A program made the position numbers and the translations under genes. DNA of 64,000 nt from Mycolicibacterium sp. YH-1. Lineage in GTDB: Bacteria; Actinomycetota; Actinomycetes; Mycobacteriales; Mycobacteriaceae. Location of the stretch: NCBI RefSeq assembly GCF_022557175.1, contig NZ_CP092915.1, forward strand, positions 5,270,001 through 5,334,000. Direction: 5' to 3'. Shown here piece by piece: positions 39,385 to 47,679 of the stretch. Position 1 is the first letter of the stretch. Each line of letters opens with the position of its first letter. A model generated the notes under the pieces. That model did not search any database. It had not been told where the DNA came from and was given only the letters and a program-made list of their open reading frames with translations.

Positions 39385-40086
39385 ATGTCGACCCTCCGCC
39401 GTACTTCCGGCGCCCTCGCCACCCTGATACTCGCCGCCTGCCTCACCGCAGCACCCGCCGCGGCCAACACCGACCCCGATATCACCATCACGTTCGTCCG
39501 GCACGGCGAATCTCAGGGCAACGCCAGCGGCCGCGCCGACACGTCTGTCCCCGGCCCGTCTCTCACACCGCTCGGTGAACAACAGGCCAAGGAGGCCGCC
39601 GTCGCGTTGATGCGCAGTCCGCACGACGGTGTGTACGCCTCGACCATGATCCGGACCCAGCAGACGGCACAACCGTTCGCCGACGATCTCCGCGAGCAGA
39701 TCGTCGTGCTGCCGGGCCTGCGCGAGATCGAGGCAGGCGACTTCGAGGGCCAGCCGGAACAGGACGCCGGCAACGGCTTCTACCAAACACTGACGCAGTG
39801 GATGGAGGGCGACCGTGACGCCCGCATTCCCGGGTCGATGGACGGTAACGAGTTCAACGCCCGCTTCACCGATGCCGTGAACGAGATCTACCGCAGCGGC
39901 CACCAGCGGCCGGTTGCGTTCGCGCACGGCGGGTCCATCGCCGTGTGGACGATGATGAACGTCGCCAATCCGCCGCTGGAACTGGCCGAGACCCAGCCGC
40001 TGCCGAACACCGGTCAGGTCGTCGTTCGGGGCAATCCGACCGACGGCTGGACACTGCTGGACTGGAACGGCACCAAGATCGAGTAG
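39385..40086 (+). CDS. Exported histidine-phosphatase (phosphoglycerate mutase-like) protein
   Basis: A 233-residue histidine phosphatase with the catalytic motif FVRHGESQGNASG near residue 40, SPHDGVYASTMIRTQQTA, the acidic REIEAGDFEG and the second His in PVAFAHGGSI. The N terminus is an export signal, LRRTSGALATLILAACLTAAP; LAAC fits a lipobox, so it is probably a lipoprotein, although AAPAAA could also be a signal-peptidase I site. An extracytoplasmic phosphatase of unknown substrate. Divergent from dnaE2. Confidence 0.85.
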   Translation: MSTLRRTSGALATLILAACLTAAPAAANTDPDITITFVRHGESQGNASGRADTSVPGPSLTPLGEQQAKEAAVALMRSPHDGVYASTMIRTQQTAQPFADDLREQIVVLPGLREIEAGDFEGQPEQDAGNGFYQTLTQWMEGDRDARIPGSMDGNEFNARFTDAVNEIYRSGHQRPVAFAHGGSIAVWTMMNVANPPLELAETQPLPNTGQVVVRGNPTDGWTLLDWNGTKIE

Positions 40087-40161
40087 CCCGGCGCGATGAT
40101 TTCCGCGCGCGGCGCCGGTCAACACATCAGAGCAGCACGACCCAACGACTCTGGAGGAACA

Positions 40162-40866
40162 GTGACCGAGAAGACCGCCACCGCGCTCCCCCCGGTTGTC
40201 GACAACGACACCTGGCGCACCGCACTCGAGGACCTACGCCGACGCGAGAAGGCCGCCACCCGCGAACTCGACGCCATCGCCGCGCAACGTCGTCGCCTGC
40301 CCATGGTCGAACTGCCCGACTACACCCTCATCGGCAAGGACGGCCCCATCAAGCTGGCCGACATCTTCGACGGCCGCTCCCAGCTGATCGTCTACAACCA
40401 CATGTGGACCGATGGCGCGGAGTGGCAGTGCGGCGGTTGCACGGGATTCACCTCGCAGTTCGCCCGGCTGGGCGGCCTCGACAACTACGACGCCCGCTTC
40501 GTCATCGTCACCAACGGGCCCATCGAAGAGGCGCTGGCCTACAAGGCCAAGGTCGGCAACAAGATGGACTGGTACTCGTCGTCGGAGAGCTCCTTCGGCG
40601 CTGACGTCGACGCGGCCCCCGGACAGGGTTTCGGGGTCAACGTGTTCCTGCGTGACGGCGATACCGTGTACCGCACGTGGCACACCAACGGTCGCGGCAC
40701 CGAGCAACTCAGCTACACCTTCGCGTTGGTCGACATCCTCCCGTGGGGCCGCCAGGAGGAATGGCAGGATTCACCCGAGGGCTGGCCCAAGTCACCGACC
40801 TACTCGAAGTGGCTCGACTCCCCCGATGTCGCCAGGCTCTACGGCCCGAACGGAGTCGACCGATGA
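40162..40866 (+). CDS. DUF899 thioredoxin-like protein
   Basis: A 234-residue DUF899 protein. It has a thioredoxin-like core with WQCGGCTGFTSQFARLGGLDNYDARFVIVTNGP, including a CxxC pair, and the family's C-terminal VDILPWGRQE. The GTG at 40162 follows GGAGGAAC, an almost ideal ribosome-binding site. It overlaps the SRPBCC gene by ATGA, so the two are coupled; DUF899 and SRPBCC genes are often found together. Function unknown. Confidence 0.88.
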   Translation: MTEKTATALPPVVDNDTWRTALEDLRRREKAATRELDAIAAQRRRLPMVELPDYTLIGKDGPIKLADIFDGRSQLIVYNHMWTDGAEWQCGGCTGFTSQFARLGGLDNYDARFVIVTNGPIEEALAYKAKVGNKMDWYSSSESSFGADVDAAPGQGFGVNVFLRDGDTVYRTWHTNGRGTEQLSYTFALVDILPWGRQEEWQDSPEGWPKSPTYSKWLDSPDVARLYGPNGVDR

Positions 40867-41336
40867 GCGCCCCGACCCAGGAGCGCTACGTCATCACCCG
40901 CACCATCCCCGCGAGCCCGGCAGCGGTCTTCGCGGTGTTGGCCGACCCGACCCGGCACAGGGACACCGAACCCGGCGACTGGGTACGCGACGCCGTGGAC
41001 ACCGAACCGATCACCGGCACCGGCACGCTCTTCGCGGTCAACATGTTCCTGGAACAGGCCGGCGGTCACTACGTCATGCACAACCTGGTCACCGAGTTCG
41101 ATCAGGACCGCGCCATCGGCTGGTTGCCCGGCCAGCTCGACGAGGCGGGCAACCACGCTCCCGGCGGCTGGTGGTGGCGTTATGACCTGGCGCCCAACGG
41201 CTCTGGGACCGACGTCACTCTGACCTACGACTGGTCCGGCACATCGCAGGAGTTCCGCGACCAGATCGGGGCGCCGGTCTTCGGCCCGGATTTCATCGAG
41301 GAGTCACTGGCATCACTTGCGCGCGCCGTGAGCTGA
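40863..41336 (+). CDS. SRPBCC/START-like protein
   Basis: A 157-residue helix-grip protein of the polyketide cyclase/AHSA1 superfamily: RYVITRTIPASPAAVFAVLADPTRH at the N terminus, HYVMHNLVTEFDQDRAIGWLPG in the middle and a long C-terminal helix (FIEESLASLARAVS). It likely binds a hydrophobic ligand. Start overlaps the DUF899 stop by 4 nt. Confidence 0.85.
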   Translation: MSAPTQERYVITRTIPASPAAVFAVLADPTRHRDTEPGDWVRDAVDTEPITGTGTLFAVNMFLEQAGGHYVMHNLVTEFDQDRAIGWLPGQLDEAGNHAPGGWWWRYDLAPNGSGTDVTLTYDWSGTSQEFRDQIGAPVFGPDFIEESLASLARAVS

Positions 41337-41351
41337 GCTAGCTGTCCAGCC

Positions 41352-42221
41352 TCAGTCGACGTACTCGGCGGTGCCGTCATCGAGCACGAGCCGCGCGTTG
41401 GATCCGTCGGCCTCGGCGGCCTCGGTGCGGAACACCGCGTGGCCGGGTTCGGTGCGCCACACCGACGTGGTCAGCGTCTCGCCCGGGAACACCGGTGAGG
41501 TGAAGCGCGCGCCGACGGCGCGGATCCTCGTCGCGTCACCGCCGCCGAGTTCGGCGACCAGCACCCGACCGGCGACGCCGTAGGTGCACAGCCCGTGCAG
41601 GATCGGCTTGGGGAACCCGGCCAGGGTCTGGGCGAACCACGGGTCGCTGTGCAGTGGGTTGCGGTCACCGGACAGCCGGTAGATCAGCGGCTGGTCGACG
41701 GTGGTGGCCAGCGCGACCGTCGCGTCGGGTTCGCGGTCAGGGAACACCGGGGCGGCGGGACGCTCGCCCTGCTGCCCGCCGAAACCGCCCTCGCCGCGGA
41801 TGACGGCGGTGGACACCGTCTCGGCGACGACCTCCCCGGTCTCCGGGTCGGTGCCGACGCCCTTGAACACCAGGATGGCGTTCTTGCCCTCGCCCTTGTC
41901 CTGGATGTCGACGACCTCGGAGTGCACGTTGAGCGTGCCGGCCGGCGGAAGCGGTGCGTGCAGGCGGATCTGCTGGCTGCCGTGCAGCAGCATGCCGAAG
42001 TTGAAGCTGCCGACCTCGCCGACGGCACCCCATGCCGGGCACGCGATCACGGCGTACGTCGGCAGGACCTGCTGCTCGATGTCATGGCTGTTCTCGGTGG
42101 TGAACGCCAGATCGTTGACGCCCGCGCCGACGCCGAGCGCGTAGAGAAGGGTCTCGCGATCGGTCCACTCGAACGGCTGGGGCGCAGTCTTGGCACCGAC
42201 GGCGTTCGGGTTGATCGGCAT
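41352..42221 (-). CDS. htdY: Double-hot-dog enoyl-CoA hydratase 2 (HtdY-like)
   Basis: A 289-residue MaoC-type (R)-specific hydratase closely resembling Rv3389c. The N-terminal half (FEWTDRETLLYALGVGAG and LHGSQQIRLHAPLP) is followed by the catalytic C-terminal hot-dog domain with YRLSGDRNPLHSDPWFA and GFPKPILHGLCTYGVAGR. It hydrates 2-enoyl-CoA in sterol or fatty-acid degradation or related synthesis. The ATG at 42221 has GGGAG upstream and matches the family N terminus. Confidence 0.92.
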   Translation of the reverse strand: MPINPNAVGAKTAPQPFEWTDRETLLYALGVGAGVNDLAFTTENSHDIEQQVLPTYAVIACPAWGAVGEVGSFNFGMLLHGSQQIRLHAPLPPAGTLNVHSEVVDIQDKGEGKNAILVFKGVGTDPETGEVVAETVSTAVIRGEGGFGGQQGERPAAPVFPDREPDATVALATTVDQPLIYRLSGDRNPLHSDPWFAQTLAGFPKPILHGLCTYGVAGRVLVAELGGGDATRIRAVGARFTSPVFPGETLTTSVWRTEPGHAVFRTEAAEADGSNARLVLDDGTAEYVD

Positions 42222-42370
42222 TGGTCTCTCCCTTGGGTGCGTGGACGTGGCTGTCTGGGACGGTAGCCGCGTCTGTTGACTGTAGGTTCTCAGATCCACT
42301 GCCATATGGCGGCATTGCTGACCCCTGCAGTGATCGGCGGTGTCTCACGGCAGGTCAAATGGGACCTGTC

Positions 42371-42538
42371 TCAGGGCGTGTCGTATTCGAGGAGGGCATC
42401 CCCTCTGAAGTGCCACATGATCTTGAGTCCCGCGCCGATCCCCAGCGTCAACATGCCCGACAGGTTAGACGTGGATCCGCCGCCAATAGAAGCGAACCAA
42501 GCCACAGCAGCCAGGCCAGCAACACACCTTGGGCCCAT
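42371..42538 (-). CDS. Possible small membrane protein
   Basis: A 55-residue reading frame from the ATG at 42538 (AAGGA only 2 nt upstream, which is close) with two hydrophobic stretches, CVAGLAAVAWFASIGGG and LSGMLTLGIGAGLKIMW, and a charged tail. It could be a true small membrane protein or a decayed remnant. Evidence is composition only. Confidence 0.3.
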   Translation of the reverse strand: MGPRCVAGLAAVAWFASIGGGSTSNLSGMLTLGIGAGLKIMWHFRGDALLEYDTP

Positions 42539-42578
42539 GGTCCTTCTGCGACACATCCTCCATTTTTGCGGTCCCAGC

Positions 42579-42606
42579 AATTTTGCGCAATAGGCAACTT
42601 TATGTC
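42579..42606. promoter_or_regulatory. Conserved TetR operator/promoter element, copy 2
   Basis: Begins AATTTTGC, contains TAGGCAA and ends TTATGTC, with the dyad TTGC-N7-GCAA. It matches the minus-strand element at 11755-11782 at 24 of 28 positions. It ends 12 nt before the ATG of the second FAD monooxygenase gene, where a repressor would block transcription. Confidence 0.7.
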
Positions 42607-42618
42607 AGAGTGTCGCTC

Positions 42619-43800
42619 ATGCCGAAAGCCAAAGTTCTTATCGTCGGTGCCAGTATCGCCGGACCGGCCACCGCTTTCTGGCTCACTCGCGCCGGATTTG
42701 AGGTCACTATCGTCGAGCAGGCACCTGAACTCCGACGCGGCGGGAATGGGGTCGACGTCCGGTCCGAAGCGCTGGCGGTTGTTGAGCGCATGGGGCTCAG
42801 TCGGGCGATCAAGGAGCGCGCGTTAGTCAACCAAGGCATGCGTTTCGTCGACCGCGATGACCAACAGTGCGTGCGCATCGCGGCGGCCGACGTCGAGAGG
42901 CTGGTGGGCTCCGAAGACATCGAGATCACCCGTGGCGACCTGGCGCGCTTGCTATATGCGGCAACCGAATCCGACGTCGAGTATATTTTCGGCGACACTG
43001 TCACCGAGCTACAACAAGACGACATAGGGGTGACCGTCGCGTTCACTCACCGGCCACCTCAGAGGTTCGACTTCGTCATAGGCGCAGACGGAATGCACTC
43101 GGGCGTACGGCGCCTGACATTCGGCCCCGAGAATGCGTTTCGCATCTTCAAGCATCACTATTACGCGGTTGCCAGTGCCGATCTCAGAGTGGGAGAACAG
43201 CATTGGACGACTTTCTACAACGAACCAGGAAAGTCGGCCGCGGTGTACCGCGGCGAGCCCGGGCACGGACTGATTAACTTCATCTTCCACAGCGTCAATC
43301 CGATCGACTATGACTACCGCGACGTCGACGCGCAGCGTCGACTGCTCCGCAATGCATTCTGTGATCTCGGATGGCATGTGCCCGCCCTGCTCGACGCCGC
43401 CGACGCAGCGCCGGACTTTTACTTCGACGCGTTGGACCAGATCAAGCTGCCGTCGTGGTCAATGGGACGCGTCGTACTGGTAGGCGACGCGGCGTACTGC
43501 GCGTCGCCGGCGTCAGGGGCGGGAGCGTTGTTGGCACTCACCGGCGCTTACCGACTCGCCGGCGAGTTAAGTTCCCACGCCGCCCCACAGCAGGCATTTG
43601 CCCGGTACGAGGCTGCACAGCGCCCCCTAGTCGCCAGCAAGCAGGCCCACCTGTTCACCTACATCACGGTTCCCAGGACTCGATTCGGCATTGCGGCGCG
43701 CAACCTTTTCCTTTCCACTTCACTGCCGCGTACGCTCGCACGACTGCCGTCGAGAAAGCCAAAAGATCTGTACAACTACGGATCTGCGCCGAGCGAGTAA
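42619..43800 (+). CDS. FAD-dependent monooxygenase (group A, TetX/PHBH fold)
   Basis: A 393-residue flavoprotein monooxygenase. The FAD loop is VLIVGASIAGPATAFWLTRAGFEV, the DG motif is VIGADGMHSGVRRLTFG (about residue 160) and the GD motif is VVLVGDAAYCASPASGAGALLALTGAYRL (about 290). It lacks the thioredoxin-like tail of the other FAD monooxygenase in the window. Rare codons such as TTA occur, unlike the neighbours. It is followed after 16 nt by its TetR regulator. A role in drug or aromatic compound hydroxylation is possible; the substrate is unknown. Confidence 0.87.
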   Translation: MPKAKVLIVGASIAGPATAFWLTRAGFEVTIVEQAPELRRGGNGVDVRSEALAVVERMGLSRAIKERALVNQGMRFVDRDDQQCVRIAAADVERLVGSEDIEITRGDLARLLYAATESDVEYIFGDTVTELQQDDIGVTVAFTHRPPQRFDFVIGADGMHSGVRRLTFGPENAFRIFKHHYYAVASADLRVGEQHWTTFYNEPGKSAAVYRGEPGHGLINFIFHSVNPIDYDYRDVDAQRRLLRNAFCDLGWHVPALLDAADAAPDFYFDALDQIKLPSWSMGRVVLVGDAAYCASPASGAGALLALTGAYRLAGELSSHAAPQQAFARYEAAQRPLVASKQAHLFTYITVPRTRFGIAARNLFLSTSLPRTLARLPSRKPKDLYNYGSAPSE

Positions 43801-43816
43801 GGGGAGGACCGGATCT

Positions 43817-44419
43817 GTGAGCGTTGACGAACGATCACTGGGTTTGCGAGAGCGCAAAAAGCGCGACATGCATGCGAGGCTAAGCGCTATCGCCCTCAGC
43901 CTCGCCGTCGAACGCGGCGTCGCATCGGTCCGCACCGAAGACATCGCAGCAGAAGCCGGCGTCTCTCCCCGAACCTTCAACAACTATTTTCCGAACAAGG
44001 AGGCGGCGATCGTCGGTGTCGCAGCGATTCGAACTGATGTCCTTTGCGCGGCCTTGCGCGACCGCCCCCCCGATGAGCCGTTGCGCGACTCCTTGGCCGC
44101 CGCCGCTGCTGCTCTATTCAACGATGAGCCGGATCGGGACTGGATGGCTCGTGCCCGCCTAATTCGATCTGAACCCTCGTTACAGGCCGAACAACGAAAG
44201 TCCGACATCGCGATCGAACGCACCATCGCTACCGAAATTGGAGTTCGCAGCGGTTCGGACCCGACTCTCGACCTCGGCCCACGCCTAATCGCGGCGACCG
44301 TTGTCGCTGCCATCCACGCCGCGGTCCAATACTGGCTAGACGTCCCCGCCGCCGGAACCTTGCGCGACGTACTCGACCGCGCGATGACGCAGTTCCCGTT
44401 CGGCGCCCCGCAGGTGTAG
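43817..44419 (+). CDS. TetR family regulator
   Basis: A 200-residue TetR protein with N-terminal HTH GLRERKKRDMHARL...TEDIAAEAGVSPRTFNNYF. The recognition helix is identical to that of the TetR at 11115-11750 except at one position. GGGGAGG lies 10 nt before the GTG at 43817. It is the second gene of the monooxygenase operon, so the gene order is reversed relative to the first module. It probably represses from the element at 42579-42606. Confidence 0.87.
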   Translation: MSVDERSLGLRERKKRDMHARLSAIALSLAVERGVASVRTEDIAAEAGVSPRTFNNYFPNKEAAIVGVAAIRTDVLCAALRDRPPDEPLRDSLAAAAAALFNDEPDRDWMARARLIRSEPSLQAEQRKSDIAIERTIATEIGVRSGSDPTLDLGPRLIAATVVAAIHAAVQYWLDVPAAGTLRDVLDRAMTQFPFGAPQV

Positions 44420-44437
44420 TGCCAAGGCACGCGATCC

Positions 44438-44464
44438 GGGGCGCCTCCGTGATGGAGACGCCCC
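44438..44464. terminator. Terminator hairpin between convergent genes
   Basis: GGGGCG-C-CTCC, loop GTGAT, GGAG-A-CGCCCC: 10 paired bases with one mismatch, between the TetR gene and the PGRS-like gene. No strong T-tract follows. Confidence 0.65.
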
Positions 44465-44483
44465 GTTCGTGTGCCGTGCCTGT

Positions 44484-47453
44484 CTACACGGAGGCGGTCG
44501 CCGCCGGTGGAACGGGAACCTCGAAGGCGTTCAACACCGCCGAGGCGCCCAGGTAGGTGCTAGCTAGATTGACCAAGTCGACCAGAGCAATTCGTCCGAA
44601 TGCGGCCTCCGCTGCGTAGTACAGCTCGTCACTGACACGGTAGGTCGACACCAGCTCCTGCACGAACTGGGCAGCGATCAGCTCATCGCCGCTGAGCCCG
44701 ACCGGAGCCTGACCGCTGCCGAGCGACACGATCGCTTCCTCCGGAAGACCCACAAGACGAGCCACCTTCGCATGCGACCAGACTTCGTAGTCTGAGCCCC
44801 ACAGCCCGCCAACAGACAGAATGACCACCTCTTTTACCCGTGGAGACAGCGTCGAGGACGAGAACGTGTCGCCCACGTCGAACAGCGCTCCGCCGATGAC
44901 CGGGCTGTACAGGTATGCGTTCAACGGGCCAATCAACTGCCCCTCGGGTGTCACCAACTCGATACCCGTCGCCTGCTGAATCGGTAACGCGAGAGCCTTG
45001 ATCCGGGCCGCAAGCTCAAGCTGAGCTGGTGAGGCAGTATCCAGATCCAGCAACGGCAACCGGCCACCCAACCCGTTCGGGCCGTCCGAGGACGGCGGGG
45101 TGGCGGGCACCGGCGTCGGAAGCACCGCCGGTGCAGCAGGATTCGGTCCGCGCACGTTAAAGGCGTTCAATGTCGCCGACACACCCAGGTAGGTACTCGC
45201 CAGAGTGACCATGTCGACAACCCCGGTCTCACCAAAAGCCGCCACGGCGTCCTGGTAAGTGGCCGCGCTCACCCTGTGCGTGGAAATAAGCTCCTGGACG
45301 AACTGTGCCGCAACGAGTTCGTCGCCAGTCAGGCCGACCGGGGGCTGGCCGCTGGCCAGCGACACGACAGCGGCCTCGGGTACACCCACCATGCGGGCGA
45401 CAAGCTCATGGGCGTAGAGCTCGTAGGGCGAGCCCCACTGGCCGCCGACCGAGAGGATCACGATCTCCTTGACCCGCGCCGAGAGCGTCGACGAGGAGAA
45501 AGTACTTCCGATGTTGAAGATCGCCTCGCCGATGACCGGGTTGTAGAGGTAGGCATTAAGCGGACCGAGCAGCAGTCCGTTGATGTCCTCCAACTGAATT
45601 CCGGTCGCCTGCTGGATCGGTAGCCCCAACCGCTTCATGAGCGCTGCCAACGCGGCCTGCGCAGAAGTGGCGGAGTTGAGACCGATTAGCGGCAGCCGTC
45701 CGCCGAGTCCTCCGTTTCCGCCCATACCACCATCGGTGCCGGCCAACGCACCCAAACCGTTGGCTCCGTTTACACCGGCGTGGCCGAAGAGGCTGCGCGT
45801 ACCGCCAACGCCACCGAGCCCCGCGAAACCGGCCGCACCGCCGAAGCCGCCGACACCGCCGACACCGGCGCTGTCGGTGAGTTGGCCGCCGGCCAGCGTG
45901 ACCACGGTGGCCCCTCCGGTGCCACCGAATCCTCCGGCACCACCAGCGCCGGCCGCGCCACCGGAACCACCGTTACCGCCGTTTCCGACGAACAGACCGG
46001 CACGGCCGCCGGAACCACCGGTACCCCCGATGCCTCCATTGCCGCCGTCTCCACCGGGACCACCGTTCTCTTCAGCTGTCGAGGCCGTGGTCCCGTGCGT
46101 TCCGGCACCACCGGTACCGCCGACGCCGCCGGCCCCTCCTTCGCCACCCCAGCCGAAGAACAGGCCGGCATGGCCGCCGGAACCACCGTTGCCACCGACT
46201 CCGCCATCGCCGCCCCGGCCGCTGTTCACGCCAGACTCCCCGCCAACTCCGGTGATCCCGTCGCCACCGTCGCCACCTCGGCCACCGTTACCGCTCAAAA
46301 ATCCGGCGTTACCGCCGCGCCCACCCGCAGCACCGAGCCCGCCGGCACCACCATCTCCGCCGTTACCCCACAGCAGACCCCCGGAGCCGCCGCTGCCACC
46401 AGCCACGCCCGCCTCGGTGCTCGACCAACCAACGCCACCGTTGCCGGTCAGCCAACCGCCACCTACCCCATTCGGCCGTTCCTGCGTGCCATTGGCACCG
46501 TTGCAAATCAGGCCGCACCGGCCACCGAATGCGAACCAGGCCACCGCCGGGACCGCGGTGGGCTCTGCTTCAGACGCTCGGGCCGCGCCGAACTCAAACG
46601 CCGGCACGTCCGATGGCGGAGTGTGCGGTGCGTCGGATCCTGAGTCTGTTGGCGCACTGAGTCGTTGGTCATTCTGTCGGTCGCTTGCCTGGTCGATGGT
46701 CCGCCCCGGAGTGAGCAGAGGTGGTGTGTCAGGGTCCGCTGAGCTCTCGACCGAGTGGCCGTCATACTCTTTGACCGCGTCACCGTTTTCCTCCGTCAAG
46801 CTGCCGGCAGCACCCGCGTCATTGTCGGCGCCAGCGAGGTCGCCACGGTCCTTGTCGCCACGGTCCTTGTCGGTTTTGTCAGCGTCACTCTGGGTGCGGG
46901 AAGTCGTTGGCCGCGAACCCGATGGTAAAGACCCGCGGTCCTCGTCGGTTTTGTCAACGTCACTCTGGGTGCGAGAAGTCGTTGGCCGCGAACCCGATGG
47001 TAAAGACCCGCGGTCCTTGTCAGTTTTGTCAACGTCACTCTGGGTGCGAGAAGTCGTTGGCCGCGAACCCGATGGTAAAGACCCGCGGTCCTTGTCGGTT
47101 TTGTCAGCGTCACTCTGGGTGCGGGAAGTCGTTGGCCGCGAACCCGATGGTGAAGACCCGCGGTCCGAGGCCGAGGTGCCCGACGAGTCCGAACCGCTTG
47201 AGGTGTCGGCAGCAGCGACACCGTGGCCGGTCGTCAGCGCGAAGCCCAGTCCCACCGCCACGGCTCCCACTCGCAGCCATTGACCCCAGGAATCCGGCAC
47301 CAGCGACCACGTGCGGGGAGCCGTTGTCACTCGCACGAACATCGGCGCAGGGACATACGTACCAGGACACCCCACAACGGAGGTGTCTGGCGGGCCAGCC
47401 TGCTCCGAATCACTTTGGTCTAGCCGGATCACGGACCCAGATTTCGTAGACAT
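44484..47453 (-). CDS. PGRS-like surface protein with two CMD/AhpD-like domains
   Basis: A 989-residue exported protein. Order: a long N-terminal signal ending AVAVGLGFALTTGHGVAAAD (about residue 80); four 25-residue Ser/Thr/Asp-rich repeats; an acidic Pro/Ser region; a PGRS-like block of GGxGGxGG (about 310-590); then two C-terminal domains of some 130 residues with the carboxymuconolactone-decarboxylase pattern (RVKEIVILSVGGQWGSPYE...H and RVKEVVILSVGGLWGSDYE...H). There is no PE domain. AGGAG 10 nt upstream supports the ATG at 47453 over the ATG at 47471. The CMD domains may be enzymatic or redox-active on the cell surface; this is inference. Confidence 0.85.
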   Translation of the reverse strand: MSTKSGSVIRLDQSDSEQAGPPDTSVVGCPGTYVPAPMFVRVTTAPRTWSLVPDSWGQWLRVGAVAVGLGFALTTGHGVAAADTSSGSDSSGTSASDRGSSPSGSRPTTSRTQSDADKTDKDRGSLPSGSRPTTSRTQSDVDKTDKDRGSLPSGSRPTTSRTQSDVDKTDEDRGSLPSGSRPTTSRTQSDADKTDKDRGDKDRGDLAGADNDAGAAGSLTEENGDAVKEYDGHSVESSADPDTPPLLTPGRTIDQASDRQNDQRLSAPTDSGSDAPHTPPSDVPAFEFGAARASEAEPTAVPAVAWFAFGGRCGLICNGANGTQERPNGVGGGWLTGNGGVGWSSTEAGVAGGSGGSGGLLWGNGGDGGAGGLGAAGGRGGNAGFLSGNGGRGGDGGDGITGVGGESGVNSGRGGDGGVGGNGGSGGHAGLFFGWGGEGGAGGVGGTGGAGTHGTTASTAEENGGPGGDGGNGGIGGTGGSGGRAGLFVGNGGNGGSGGAAGAGGAGGFGGTGGATVVTLAGGQLTDSAGVGGVGGFGGAAGFAGLGGVGGTRSLFGHAGVNGANGLGALAGTDGGMGGNGGLGGRLPLIGLNSATSAQAALAALMKRLGLPIQQATGIQLEDINGLLLGPLNAYLYNPVIGEAIFNIGSTFSSSTLSARVKEIVILSVGGQWGSPYELYAHELVARMVGVPEAAVVSLASGQPPVGLTGDELVAAQFVQELISTHRVSAATYQDAVAAFGETGVVDMVTLASTYLGVSATLNAFNVRGPNPAAPAVLPTPVPATPPSSDGPNGLGGRLPLLDLDTASPAQLELAARIKALALPIQQATGIELVTPEGQLIGPLNAYLYSPVIGGALFDVGDTFSSSTLSPRVKEVVILSVGGLWGSDYEVWSHAKVARLVGLPEEAIVSLGSGQAPVGLSGDELIAAQFVQELVSTYRVSDELYYAAEAAFGRIALVDLVNLASTYLGASAVLNAFEVPVPPAATASV
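46861..47160. repeat. Four tandem 75-bp coding repeats
   Basis: Four copies of 75 bp (46861-46935, 46936-47010, 47011-47085, 47086-47160) differ at only a few bases and encode four 25-residue units containing PSGSRPTTSRTQSD. The period is a multiple of three, so copy-number changes would keep frame. Near-identity suggests recent expansion. Confidence 0.9.
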
Positions 47454-47679
47454 GTCTCTCAAACTCCTCATCGAACTGGCATCCGCGACCGGATGTTATC
47501 CACGCCACAGTTAGCGGCTTTGCCGTTTATAGCCAAGCGCTTCCAGCACGGTCAAGGAGTTGGAGCTGGCATCCCCAGGTACCGATTGTGCCCCGTTTGA
47601 CCATTGCTTCGATCGAAGAATCTTGCTTGCGGGCAACGGATTCCAGTCCATCTCTGCGCTTCTCTGCTCTACCGCGGCG
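47454..47679. promoter_or_regulatory. Upstream region of the PGRS-like gene
   Basis: 226 bp between the DoxX gene end and the PGRS-like start. It holds TAACAT on the minus strand (47498-47493), a possible -10 giving a leader of about 30 nt with an AGGAG site, and the perfect palindrome CTTCGATCGAAG (47607-47618), a candidate regulator site. Confidence 0.45.

Larger units (their letters stand above)
42222..42618. other. 397-bp intergenic region with possible small ORF
   Basis: Lies between the divergent htdY and the second FAD monooxygenase. It contains a possible 55-residue membrane ORF (below) and the conserved element at 42579-42606. I see no other clear element. Confidence 0.5.

Noticed and set aside
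46861..47160. Tandem repeats considered as a CRISPR array
   Set aside because: 75-bp units are contiguous without spacers and encode protein repeats; no cas genes.
45637..47283. 548-codon plus-strand Pro/Ser-rich frame opposite the PGRS-like gene
   Set aside because: The proline-rich translation is the antisense of Gly-rich repeats; no start signals.
44484..47453. PGRS-like gene considered as a true PE_PGRS gene
   Set aside because: The N terminus is a long signal followed by Ser/Asp-rich repeats; no PE domain.
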